A stretch of 64,000 nucleotides of DNA from Bretschneidera sinensis (GCA_023935145.1 CM043699.1:125501036-125565035); one strand, 5' to 3'; shown: positions 11,397 to 20,539, numbered from the stretch's first letter. The notes: a model not told the origin generated them from the sequence alone. Program-made: numbers and translations.

Positions 11397-12227
11397 CCTT
11401 GCTTGGAGATTAGTTGGCCATGGGGGAGAGTGTGGCAGCCTTCATGATGTTTTCTCCAGCCTCTGGCCTCTAATCCATCTCTTTTACAAACCCTAAGTGG
11501 TCTATTTATAATATACAAGGTCCAAGGGTGTTTTAGGATTTAAAAAGTCATTAAAATCCTAATTAGGGTCTAATTTGGAGATGCAAATCCGTGTGCGCGC
11601 TGCGGTGCTGCTGGGGAGCATCGCGGTGCTAGGCATATTCTGGATTAGGCGAGCTTCTGGGTACTGCAATGCTTTTGAGAAGCACTGCGGTGCTGGCTGG
11701 TTGTTCAAGATGTGGAGGTTCTAGGCGCTGTGATGCTGGCTGGTGTTGTTCTAGACTGACCTTTGTCTACTAAAACTGCCATAACTTTCTCTAGAAAAAT
11801 CATTTTGATGAGCCGTAAAATTCTCCAGAAAATAGACTTCTGGATCTTTCTAAGCATATATGGCTCATCTCATGGTTATTCTAGCATCAATACAGTTTAA
11901 TTTGTAAATATAATTGATCTGTACAGGTAATTCTGGCAATTTAGTGAAACTCTTTTCCAAGTCGCGGCACACACACTTTCTTCCCTTCATTTTGTCCTTT
12001 CGAAAGCACTCCTTCACTCTGATATGCATGGGATCTTTGTACTTTATCCAATGGTAGTATTTCCTTCTCTTTTAGATTCCAAACACCTGAAAATGCTTCA
12101 AAACAAATCAATGATCCACGAATGACACTTTAGAATTGTTAAGGTATAAAAGTGCAATAAAAACCTAGATCAACCCTAAAATGTTAACAATTAAATATTG
12201 TTAAAGTGAATTTTATGACTCTCATCA
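11397..12227 (-). repeat. Truncated 5' LTR of D (U3 part only)
   Basis: This copy corresponds to 10028-10857 of the 3' LTR. It starts TGATGAGAG at 12227 on the minus strand and is cut at GCCTTGCTTGG (11397), where it is fused to the 3' tail of the element. The GCGGTGCT motif cluster (about 11595-11740) and the TATA-like TATTATAAATAG (about 11500-11515) are kept. R/U5 and the primer binding site are gone. Confidence 0.78.
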
Positions 12228-12737
12228 AGTGGTTGTGTTTAAAACTAAGAGATTGAGTTCTTTTACTTGTTGAATCCTTCCCGTTCTTTCTTAACCTTTA
12301 CCTTAGCCTAACATTACAAGCTTATTAAAGACCTATTGATCCAAGGTGGTGTGATTTTTCTACAATAGTGGAGAATGATTTGAAAAGTGAGCCTATGGAG
12401 CTTGTTTTTGTGATTGATGTCACGCAAATTAATATATTTTAGAGGCTAAGACTTGTATTCATGATTGTTATGCATAAAATCATCCGGGTGTTCGGATTAA
12501 TTGATTGTGGTAAGATGAATGTTAAGAGTCGATAACAATTTTAAGATTGATGTTTGGATTACTTTTGGACTTGGGTGATATTTAATGATTCTATGTGCTG
12601 TGTGTTATGTGCGATTTTTGAGATAAAAAGTTGAATTACTTTTGGATTAACACTAACATTGCTTTACTAAATAAAGAATTCATTTCATGTTTCTCACTTG
12701 AATTGCTAAGGACTAGCAATAAGCTAGTTGGGGGTTA
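12228..12737 (+). other. 3' non-coding region of B, second part, with polypurine tract
   Basis: The tail of B continues after D. It is the inverse of the tail inside D (10858-11365), with matching phrases such as AACTAAGAGATT, CCTTCCCGTTCTTTC and the CCGGGTGTTCGGATTAA region. It ends in AAGCTAGTTGGGGGTTA (about 12722-12737), the polypurine tract directly before B's 3' LTR. Confidence 0.78.
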
Positions 12738-14029
12738 TGATGAAAGTCATAAAATGCATCTTAACAGTACTTATTTGTTAGCATTTTAGGGTTGATCTAG
12801 GTTTGAATTGCATTTTTATACCTTAACAACTTTAAGGTGATATTCTTGGATTGCTGATCTATTTCGATGCATTTTCAGGTACTTTTAGTCCAAAAGAGAT
12901 GGAAAACTATCATAGCTTAAAGCACGATGCTTCGATGCATATCAGAGTGAAGGCATGGTTGCAGAAGGACAAAATGAAGAGAAACCAAGTCTTTAATGTT
13001 TCATGCTACGGCCCAGAACTTCAAGCCTCGGCCTCCATAACCATTAACTTCTTGGATAGGAAAAGAAGTGTGTGCGCTGCAGCCTAGCAGTCTGAGCTGC
13101 GGCCTGGACCAATCTAAGCCACAGCCTCCAGAAGCATAAAAAAAACCAAAAGTTTGAGCCGCGGCGTGAGTGTGATGTTTTGTTTTCGAGTCACAACCTA
13201 ATTAGGGTTTTAAATAATAGTTTAGACCCGAAAACACCCTTGGACCTTTTGTATTTTAAATAGATCACTTAGGGTTTGATAAAGACACATCATTAAGGCT
13301 AGAAAACTCAAGAAGGATGCCACATTCTCCCCCATCAAAGTGTTCAAGAATGAGCCCCATGGCCACCTAATCTCTAAGCAAGGCGAAGGGATGAATCCCT
13401 AGGTGTAGTTGTTCTTAATTTCTATTCTTGATTCAGTTGTAGTTTGGATTTATCGTTAACTATGATTTACTTTTTGATTTAAGTAGAAGATTTTCTCTTA
13501 ATCCAGTGATTGTATCTTTCTCCTCGATATAAGTCTAGTCATGCTCTTCTTATGTCAACATTGTTGGATGTGATTGATTCCAGTAGATTTATCTTTTAGG
13601 TTTGTTAATTACTGCGATATTATCATTAAGATATATTTTTATTTCTTGATAAATCTATATGTGTGCTTGAATCGAAAGTAAAAAGTATTTCATAGCAATT
13701 ACATTAGGGTTTACATGTGCTTTGATTAAATATTTGTCGATTGCCTGTTTGGGATGTAAAACTTGCAATTGAGATAAAAATAATTGAATCAAGATTAGAA
13801 TAAGGCAACAAACCTAGGGAGGATTCTCGGAACCTTGTTATCTCTCCCTTATATTCTTCATTATATTTACACAATTTTCTCATATTACTCTATTATCAAA
13901 ACTCAGATTCTCTCACTTGATCTTTATCGTTCGTGTTAAGGTTTACACCTTCCCTTGTAGTTCGCTTTTCCTCATGGGATCGACACCTCAACTATACACA
14001 ATAACCGAGTATCAGTTTGAGCGTAATCA
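12738..14029 (+). repeat. 3' LTR of element B
   Basis: The LTR runs from TGATGAAAGTCAT to GCGTAATCA, 1292 bp, with a polypurine tract before it and no PBS after it. U3 has GGCCT/GCGGCC-type motifs (about 13000-13175) ahead of a TATA-like TATTTTAAATAG at about 13244-13256. The end of the LTR matches the ends of D and J (GTAATCA). The next base begins gag sequence of element C, so B as a whole sits in C. The 5' LTR of B lies left of the window. Confidence 0.82.
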
Positions 14030-14141
14030 CTAACCAGTCAGCCTAGAAATCCAACTTTGGAGGAGAACTTGAGTGCTTTTATTCAAGTTAGCAAAGAGAA
14101 CCATGAGAGACATAGCCAAAGGTTGGATTCCTTAGAGGCAT
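14030..14141 (+). pseudogene. gag: Element C gag, segment between insertions B and E
   Basis: This short coding trace has a frame through the segment NPTLEENLSAFIQ and on to a leucine-glutamate-alanine end that is interrupted at 14141. It is the middle of a Tat/Athila-type Gag. B's LTR ends directly left of it and E's 5' LTR starts directly right of it. The frame continues exactly at 19806 once E and one copy of its GGCAT duplication are ignored. That continuity is the evidence that both pieces are one gene. Confidence 0.85.
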
Positions 14142-14308
14142 TGATGAGTCTAAAATATTGCATATTTTAGACCCTTAACTTATATTTGTTATGCTCTTAG
14201 TTAGTATTATTTTACTCTATTTTACGTTTTTCTTGTGTTTTGTGTGTTTTTACAGCTTTGTGGAGAAAGTGCAGCATTTCAGGTTGATTTGAAGCTTCTG
14301 GAGACATT

Positions 14309-14527
14309 GCGCTCGATCGCAACAGACATGCGATCGAGCGCACCAGCGCTCGAGCGCACCTGCCTTTGAACGAGCGCAAGGTCAACATCCCACATCGAAA
14401 TATTTGAAGATCAGTGCATCTGCGATCGATCGCAGCAGACATGCGATCGAGCGCACATGAGATCGTGCGCACAAGACATGCGATCGATCGTACCTGCGAT
14501 CGATCGCACCACACTGCGATCGAGCGC
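14309..14527 (+). promoter_or_regulatory. Array of CGATCG/CTCGAG palindromic motifs in U3 of E
   Basis: Ten 12-bp motifs of the form GCGATCGAKCGC and variants begin at 14309, 14330, 14346, 14366, 14422, 14443, 14459, 14480, 14496 and 14516. The steps are 21, 16, 20, 56, 21, 16, 21, 16 and 20 bp. The array ends 56 bp before the TATA box. The repeat in the 3' LTR is at 18703-18921. The function is unknown; the position suggests an enhancer or a silencing target. Confidence 0.7.
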
Positions 14528-14539
14528 ACACGGGCCTGT

Positions 14540-14590
14540 ATCCCACATCGTTTCTGCAACCTGTTTTACTCCGGGTCTTCCCCTATATAA
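14540..14590 (+). promoter_or_regulatory. CCCACATCG box and TATA box of the E promoter
   Basis: ATCCCACATCG at 14540-14550 is followed after 33 bp by TATATAA at 14584-14590. A second copy of the box lies at 14387-14397. The same pair with nearly the same spacing is seen in the 5' LTR of N (57324-57334, TATA at 57371) and, on the other strand, in the 5' LTR of J (47281-47291, TATA 47241-47247). Confidence 0.65.
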
Positions 14591-15412
14591 ACACCATTTG
14601 GCTTCATAATCCAATGTACAATTCCTAAGCCACTTTGGTGTTTACCGGTGGACTTCCGCCAGCATTCTGGTGGATCCCGAAGGCATTGCTACCACGAGGG
14701 GAAGCGCCGCCCGTCAGCGAGTGGAATTTCTCTCATGTAAAGTTGTTTATTTATTTATTTATATTCAGTTGTTTTAGTTTAAATGTTTAGTACTTGTTAT
14801 TATAGTTTTATAATTATGAGTGGCTAGACTCTTCAGCTAAGGTTGAAGATGAAGCCCCGCCGTTGTTTGGCGTAGTAGTTCAGATTTGCTTGTACAAATC
14901 TGACAATTTTTAGTATAAATGTTCTGTCAATTATTTGAGTTAATCTTATAATTGATTGAGTTTAAATTGTCTGTTGGATTTTCTTTGTGTTTCATCTGAT
15001 GGATACATTGAATGCTTTTCGATTAAATTGGATTCCCTTTGTGATTTGTTAAGAGCGGATACATCGGGTGCTTTTGGTTTAGTTGGGATATTCTTTGTTT
15101 TTTGTCTTATAGTTGGATTCATTGAATGTTTTGATAGGCTATATTTTTAGAACATGTATGCTTAACTTCGGTGGGGTAGATTCGGAAACCTTAGTGCTTT
15201 TAATTATTAGTTTTTTAAATCAACTTAGTTTAGTTTTAATTTGTTTTCTAAAATATCATTCACAATTCGGAACTAGGTTAAAATAGAGTTAGTTTAGATT
15301 AAATTATATTTTCACAACGCAATTCCCTGTGGATTCGACCTCGCACTTGCACAACGCTATATTGCAAACGACTCGTGCGCTTGCGAGTAAATTAAAACTC
15401 ACAACAAGTTTT

Positions 15413-15430
15413 TGGCGCCGTTGCCGGGGA
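15413..15430 (+). other. Primer binding site of E (tRNA-Asp)
   Basis: TGGCGCCGTTGCCGGGGA lies six bases after the LTR end. It is complementary to the 3' end of plant tRNA-Asp, the usual primer of Tat/Athila elements. Being undamaged, it fits the young age of E. An A-only run of about 26 bases follows at about 15491-15516, directly before the ORF. Confidence 0.92.
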
Positions 15431-15483
15431 ATTGTTTGGTTTGTGAAAATTTTTTGTCTGAATTGATTTTATTTTTCTACTAG

Positions 15484-15516
<33 letters not shown>

Positions 15517-15518
15517 TC

Positions 15519-17240
15519 ATGTGGATGAATCCAGCGCCGGATTCACAGTCTTTAGAGGATGCCCTCAAGGATTTCATTAAAATGACCAGCCCGTCCCTCA
15601 ATGCTGCCAACACTTTCAATGTTGAAAGCTGTTCCATCTGTGCTAGTCCCATGCATCTAGCACAGAATTGCCCATCAATGCCGGCTTGTGCCGAGTATCC
15701 TATGGAACAAATGAATGCTTTCAATGACTGTTGTTGGCAATCAAATGGATCTTGCTCCGAAACATACAATCCAGGGTGGTGGGACCACTCTAATTTTTCA
15801 TGGGAGCAGAACCAACTGATGAATCAGGGAGGAGCCCCTTACCATGCTCACAATCAATACACTCCCGAATTTCCTCCACCAATTCCAAATTATGGTCACT
15901 CAGCTTATCCAGCACCATCACCCGCTTACCAAGCTCCCATTCAAGCGCCAGCATCGGTTTCACAATCATTGGAGGACGCTCTCAATGATTTCATGAAAAC
16001 GACTAGCCAATCTATGAGTGAAATGATGAGTGCAACAATAGAAAACACCCAAGCGATTGCCACACTAGAAAGTCAAATTGATCAAATCGCAAGTTACGTG
16101 GGTGAAGGAGAGGAAGGAGAGTTCCCCAGTCAAACTGATCCTAACCCAAAGGAACAGTTTGCGGTGGGAAATTCTTCAACTCCAATGCATTGGCAGGATC
16201 AAGTGCAATCAACTGTCCCATACTTGTCTGGGAGACAAGTGGACAATCAAGTGGAAGAGAACCCTGCTATGCACCAAGGGCAAGAGAGTGGCAACAATGA
16301 GAAGAGAGATGCTGAGCCATCTACAGCCACTCGTATTATTAAGGATCTCTCGGGGTCGTTTTTACCTAAAGCGCCTTACCCTGAGAGACTACAAGCGCCC
16401 AAGAAAGAAAGGAAGTCTGAGGATATTATGGAGGCATGCTTTGCTCAGTTTGAAGAGGATTTGGACTTAGACAAGTTACTTGAGCAAGCAAATACTATCG
16501 TGGAGTCTGCTCCTCGGGAGAGTAGTAGGACAGAGGAGACTATGGATGAATCCCGTATTGAGGATCCCTTGGAGGCATGCTTTGCTCACTTTGGAGAGGA
16601 CTTGGGCTTAGATAAGTTACTCGATGAAGTAAATATCATTTTGGAGTCTGATCCTCGAGAAAGCAATGAGAATGAGGAGACCGCCGCACCTGAAACCCCC
16701 CAGAAGGAACTTGAGCCTTTACCAGAAAATCTTAAGTATAAGTTCCTAGGTCCAGCAGATTCTTTGCCTATAATGATAGCTTTAGATTTGGGTGATGCTC
16801 CAGAGGAGAAATTATTGGACATCTTAAGAGAGCATAAGGAAGCTATAGGCTGGACTATTGAGGATGTCAAGGGAATCAACCCCTCGTTGGTAATACACAC
16901 GATACATATGGAGGAGAATGCCAAGCCATCGAGGGAGACACAAAGAAGGCTCAACCCTGCTTTGCAAGAGGTTGTGAGGGCGGAAGATATTAAGCTGTTA
17001 GAGGCAGGGATCATTTATCCCATCTCTGATAGCAAGTGGGTGAGCCAGATTTCAGTCGTGCCCAAACGTGCTGAATTTACGGTAGTAAATAGAGACAACG
17101 AGTTGGTTCCAACTCGAGTGCAGTCAAGATGGAGAAAGTGTCTAGACTACCGTAAATTGAATGCTGCCACTAGGCCTGATCATTTTTCATTCCCATTTAT
17201 TGATCAGATGGTGGAGAGTTTAGTTGGGCATGTTTACTAA
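15519..17240 (+). CDS. Element E Gag-Pol remnant ORF (573 codons)
   Basis: This single open frame is made of pieces of Gag and Pol. Residues 38-51 are a complete CCHC zinc knuckle (CSICASPMHLAQNC). The Gag C-terminal region runs to about residue 300. An acidic motif then occurs twice (IMEACFAQFEEDLDLDKLL near 304 and PLEACFAHFGEDLGLDKLL near 351), where the relative N has one. The protease region that N has between Gag and this motif is missing. The frame goes on through the linker (KYKFLGPADSLP) into the first RT motifs (LLEAGIIYPISDSKW, LDYRKLNAATRPDHF) and stops at 17240 before the catalytic FMDD box. The capsid half of Gag is also missing; the first 26 residues resemble the later SQSLEDALNDF segment (about residue 147). 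It may still bind RNA; protease and polymerase activity are excluded. Confidence 0.85.
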   Translation: MWMNPAPDSQSLEDALKDFIKMTSPSLNAANTFNVESCSICASPMHLAQNCPSMPACAEYPMEQMNAFNDCCWQSNGSCSETYNPGWWDHSNFSWEQNQLMNQGGAPYHAHNQYTPEFPPPIPNYGHSAYPAPSPAYQAPIQAPASVSQSLEDALNDFMKTTSQSMSEMMSATIENTQAIATLESQIDQIASYVGEGEEGEFPSQTDPNPKEQFAVGNSSTPMHWQDQVQSTVPYLSGRQVDNQVEENPAMHQGQESGNNEKRDAEPSTATRIIKDLSGSFLPKAPYPERLQAPKKERKSEDIMEACFAQFEEDLDLDKLLEQANTIVESAPRESSRTEETMDESRIEDPLEACFAHFGEDLGLDKLLDEVNIILESDPRESNENEETAAPETPQKELEPLPENLKYKFLGPADSLPIMIALDLGDAPEEKLLDILREHKEAIGWTIEDVKGINPSLVIHTIHMEENAKPSRETQRRLNPALQEVVRAEDIKLLEAGIIYPISDSKWVSQISVVPKRAEFTVVNRDNELVPTRVQSRWRKCLDYRKLNAATRPDHFSFPFIDQMVESLVGHVY

Positions 17241-18535
17241 TGTTGGGTCTGGCTGAAGACGTTAAACTTAGCGCTCATGGGAGGCACCCCACAGCTTATC
17301 TTTTCTTTTGTTTATTTATTATTTCGCATTTTTATGATTAATGTTTGTTTCCAGTATTTTTTTTTTTGTTTTCCAGTTTTTATTTTTCAGGGACAATGCG
17401 TACTTCAGTTCAAGTTTGGGGGTATGCTATGAGCCATACCAGTCCAGATAGTTCTCCATATCTCAGGTCAGCTCTTTCCATATTAGTCACACATTGGGGT
17501 CAATGTGTAATTTAAGTTTGGGGGTATGGGAGACACATCACACACTTTGTCCTAATTTGTTGTCTTTTCGTCATAGAGATAAATGCATGCTCATGTTATC
17601 GTGAAATTTTAGTTGATCTAAACATTTTCTGTGATGTGATGTCATCGGTGAGCTTAACATTTTGAACACATGATCTGGTGATAAATTTTTAAAATTTAGT
17701 TACTTACTTTAGGCATTTTGAGAATTCACATGTTTGATCTAATCTCACACGAGCACATTAGCACAAATTATGTGAGGTATGACACGTGATTTTAATGTGT
17801 ATTTTTCCTTATCTTAACTGAAACTGGATGACTTGTTGGATGAACTCTTGGGCATAGGAAAATAAAAAAAAAAAAAAATTTTTATCAATAAACTTTTCGC
17901 TGAGTAACTGGACCTCTTGCCTCAGTAAGCAGTGAGTGTTCACGTCAAAAGGTGAAATTTTGCTTGGTAATATTAAGGTCGGTTTAATTTCGTAGCCTTT
18001 TTGACTTGAGTTAGTAAGTCCTTAGGGGTGTCTTTACACCTAATGCCCTAAAACCATCTGGTTTGGGAGTCATTGACTTAACACTCGCTACATGGGTCAA
18101 TTAGAAAGCTTAAGGGAACTAAACATAGCCGTGCCTTAATAAATAAAAAAAAAAAAAAAAAAAAGGTGAATAAAATAAAAACTATGCCTTTTTGTTCATT
18201 TTTGATGGGAAATTCGGTGAATCTTGAGACATGGAGACCTTACACATTAGAGTTACTTGGAAGCTTCATTTTTATGTACTAATTCACCTTACACTGATTC
18301 AAGATTGTGATGCCTTATCTTGCCTTTTGTAAGTAATTAGATTTTAACATTTCTATTCATTGCGAAGATGTGTTTACCTTTTTAAGCTTGCTTATGAATG
18401 AATATCATGATGATGTGTGCTCCTTAAATTTTTGGATACCATGAGTGATGACTTTATCTTTATGTTCTTTGTTTTTCATTGAGTCTTTTATTTTGTTTTG
18501 CTAAGGGACTAGCAAAATATAAGTTTGGGGGTATT
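17241..18535 (+). other. 3' non-coding tail of E with three polypurine-like tracts
   Basis: Right after the ORF comes sequence typical of the end of Tat/Athila pol transcripts (GGGAGGCACCCCACAGC), so the rest of pol was removed by one deletion. AAGTTTGGGGGTAT occurs three times: 17412-17425, 17514-17527 and 18521-18534. The last directly precedes the 3' LTR and is the functional polypurine tract. An A-rich run lies at about 18147-18164. Confidence 0.8.
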
Positions 18536-19800
18536 TGATGAGTCTAAAATATTGCATATTTTAGACCCTTAACTTATATTTGTTATGCTCTTAGTTAGTA
18601 TTATTTTACTCTATTTTACGTTTTTCTTGTGTTTTGTGTGTTTTTACAGCTTTGTGGAGAAAGTGCAGCATTTCAGGTTGATTTGAAGCTTCTGGAGACA
18701 TTGCGCTCGATCGCAACAGACATGCGATCGAGCGCACCAGCGCTCGAGCGCACCTGCCTTTGAACGAGCGCAAGGTCAACATCCCACATCGAAATATTTG
18801 AAGATCAGTGCATCTGCGATCGATCGCAGCAGACATGCGATCGAGCGCACATGAGATCGTGCGCACAAGACATGCGATCGATCGTACCTGCGATCGATCG
18901 CACCACACTGCGATCGAGCGCACACGGGCCTGTATCCCACATCGTTTCTGCAACCTGTTTTACTCCGGGTCTTCCCCTATATAAACACCATTTGGCTTCA
19001 TAATCCAATGTACAATTCCTAAGCCACTTTGGTGTTTACCGGTGGACTTCCGCCAGCATTCTGGTGGATCCCGAAGGCATTGCTACCACGAGGGGAAGCG
19101 CCGCCCGTCAGCGAGTGGAATTTCTCTCATGTAAAGTTGTTTATTTATTTATTTATATTCAGTTGTTTTAGTTTAAATGTTTAGTACTTGTTATTATAGT
19201 TTTATAATTATGAGTGGCTAGACTCTTCAGCTAAGGTTGAAGATGAAGCCCCGCCGTTGTTTGGCGTAGTAGTTCAGATTTGCTTGTACAAATCTGACAA
19301 TTTTTAGTATAAATGTTCTGTCAATTATTTGAGTTAATCTTATAATTGATTGAGTTTAAATTGTCTGTTGGATTTTCTTTGTGTTTCATCTGATGGATAC
19401 ATTGAATGCTTTTCGATTAAATTGGATTCCCTTTGTGATTTGTTAAGAGCGGATACATCGGGTGCTTTTGGTTTAGTTGGGATATTCTTTGTTTTTTGTC
19501 TTATAGTTGGATTCATTGAATGTTTTGATAGGCTATATTTTTAGAACATGTATGCTTAACTTCGGTGGGGTAGATTCGGAAACCTTAGTGCTTTTAATTA
19601 TTAGTTTTTTAAATCAACTTAGTTTAGTTTTAATTTGTTTTCTAAAATATCATTCACAATTCGGAACTAGGTTAAAATAGAGTTAGTTTAGATTAAATTA
19701 TATTTTCACAACGCAATTCCCTGTGGATTCGACCTCGCACTTGCACAACGCTATATTGCAAACGACTCGTGCGCTTGAGAGTAAATTAAAACTCACAACA
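18536..19800 (+). repeat. 3' LTR of E
   Basis: A copy of the 5' LTR at an exact offset of 4394 bp; only 19778 differs in the regions compared. GGCAT follows at 19801-19805 and matches 14137-14141. Its U3 array, CCCACATCG boxes and TATA box (18978-18984) are intact, so it could drive transcription into element C. Confidence 0.95.
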
Positions 19801-19805
19801 GGCAT

Positions 19806-20530
19806 CAATGAAGAGGGTGGAAGTAAAAGTTGGGAAACTTGCGGAACAATTGCAAGTTCATCAAAAAGGGAAGTTGTCTAGCTAACCTGAGAAAGCAAAG
19901 GCTATCATAATGCTGCGAAGTGGTAAAAATCTTAACAATAATTCTGATGATAAAATTTCTTATGACTTGCCACGTGATGTAGGAAAATCAATTGAGAAGC
20001 AAAAAGAGCATAACACTCCTAAAGGAAATCCAGCTGAAGATCGACAATCTTCTCAAACATCTAAGGAGAGCAAGGAAAAAGGGCCATCTTCCTTCATGAC
20101 ACTGCACAAGGCGACCAAGCCTTACAGGCCTCCTATTCCTTATCCAAGCCGTCTGAAGGATGTTAAACTGGATAAGCAATTTTCAAATATTTTTGACATA
20201 CTTTCTAAAGTGAGTATTAATTTGCTTCTCTTAGATGTTATCAAGAATGTGCCATCATATGCGAAATTCTTTAAGGAACTTAACACCAAACAGGGGAAAT
20301 ATGAGAAGAACGAGAAAGTGATGGTGTCAAAAGTTGCTAGTGCGGTGCTCCAACATAGCTTGCCACCTAAGTTGAAAGATCCTGGAAGTTTCATCATCAA
20401 CATCACCATGGGAAACAAGAAAGTCTTCAAAGCAATGCTAGACTTAGGAGCAAGTATAAATCTCATGCCATATTCGATATACTTACAACTAGGTTTGGGG
20501 GAGCTTAAGTCAACAACTATATCCCTTTAA
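19806..20530 (+). pseudogene. gag: Element C gag C-terminus and protease start
   Basis: This continues the gag interrupted by E. It has a stop codon at about 19880-19882, then the MLRSGKNL motif that marks the Gag end in this lineage. It continues with VPSYAKFFKELN, PPKLKDPGSF and the protease catalytic segment LDLGASINLMPYS (about 20440-20478). A stop at 20528-20530 ends the frame and the trace resumes at 20540 in the same protease. It differs clearly from B/J and from N/E, so C is a third pol lineage in the window. Confidence 0.85.
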
Positions 20531-20539
20531 CTCGTTGAT

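Larger units (their letters stand above)
9377..12227 (-). mobile_element. Element D: internally deleted Athila-type element, minus strand
   Basis: Read on the minus strand, D consists of a partial 5' LTR (12227-11397), a 3' non-coding tail with polypurine tract (11396-10858) and a complete 3' LTR (10857-9377). No PBS, gag or pol is left. Both LTR copies start TGATGAGAGTCAT. The flanks are AGTAG (9372-9376) and AGTGG (12228-12232), a 5-bp duplication with one difference. Sequence on both sides belongs to the 3' tail of B, and the right flank inverts to the tail inside D itself, which supports insertion into B. The deletion joins the LTR interior to the 3' tail at 11396/11397. It depends on other elements for movement, or the deletion arose after insertion. 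Confidence 0.8.
14142..15406 (+). repeat. 5' LTR of E
   Basis: The LTR begins TGATGAGTCTAAAATATTGC and ends CTCACAACA. U3 carries a 10-copy palindromic motif array (14309-14527), two ATCCCACATCG boxes (14387-14397 and 14540-14550) and a TATA box (TATATAA, 14584-14590). Transcription would start roughly 25-30 bp after the TATA box. The 3' LTR is the same except for one base. ORFs of 60-115 codons in the LTR come from the motif array and are not thought to be genes. Confidence 0.95.
14142..19800 (+). mobile_element. Element E: young non-autonomous Tat-type LTR retrotransposon
   Basis: This is a complete element of 5659 bp with 5' LTR 14142-15406, PBS 15413-15430, one ORF 15519-17240, a 3' tail, a polypurine tract at 18521-18534 and 3' LTR 18536-19800. 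The target duplication GGCAT is perfect (14137-14141 and 19801-19805). I found one difference between the two 1265-bp LTRs (15384 C against 19778 A), so insertion is recent. The interior lacks capsid, protease, most of RT, all of RNase H and all of integrase. It must therefore have been copied and integrated by proteins from another element. The nearest relative in the window is N (56948-61651), itself broken. The target is the gag gene of element C. Confidence 0.95.

Noticed and set aside
12738..14029. B's 3' LTR as a solo LTR
   Set aside because: It has a polypurine tract and a family 3' tail directly before it, continuous with 8166-9376 when D is ignored.
9377..14029. One large palindromic element made of inverted LTRs
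   Set aside because: The near-match AGTAG/AGTGG around D and the continuity of B's tail on both sides are better explained by D inserted into B.
14309..14527. CRISPR-like look of regularly spaced short repeats
   Set aside because: The repeats are 12-bp palindromes with short, partly repeated spacers in a plant LTR; no cas genes and a eukaryotic setting.
14212..14614. Overlapping minus-strand ORFs of 115 and 67 codons in the E LTR, repeated in the 3' LTR
   Set aside because: They translate the CGATCG motif array (ALDRS, RSIA repeats) and are duplicated only because the LTR is duplicated; no family motif.
15413..15430. tRNA-like sequence matches at this and other PBS positions
   Set aside because: They are 18-base complements of the tRNA-Asp 3' end, used as primer sites, not tRNA genes.
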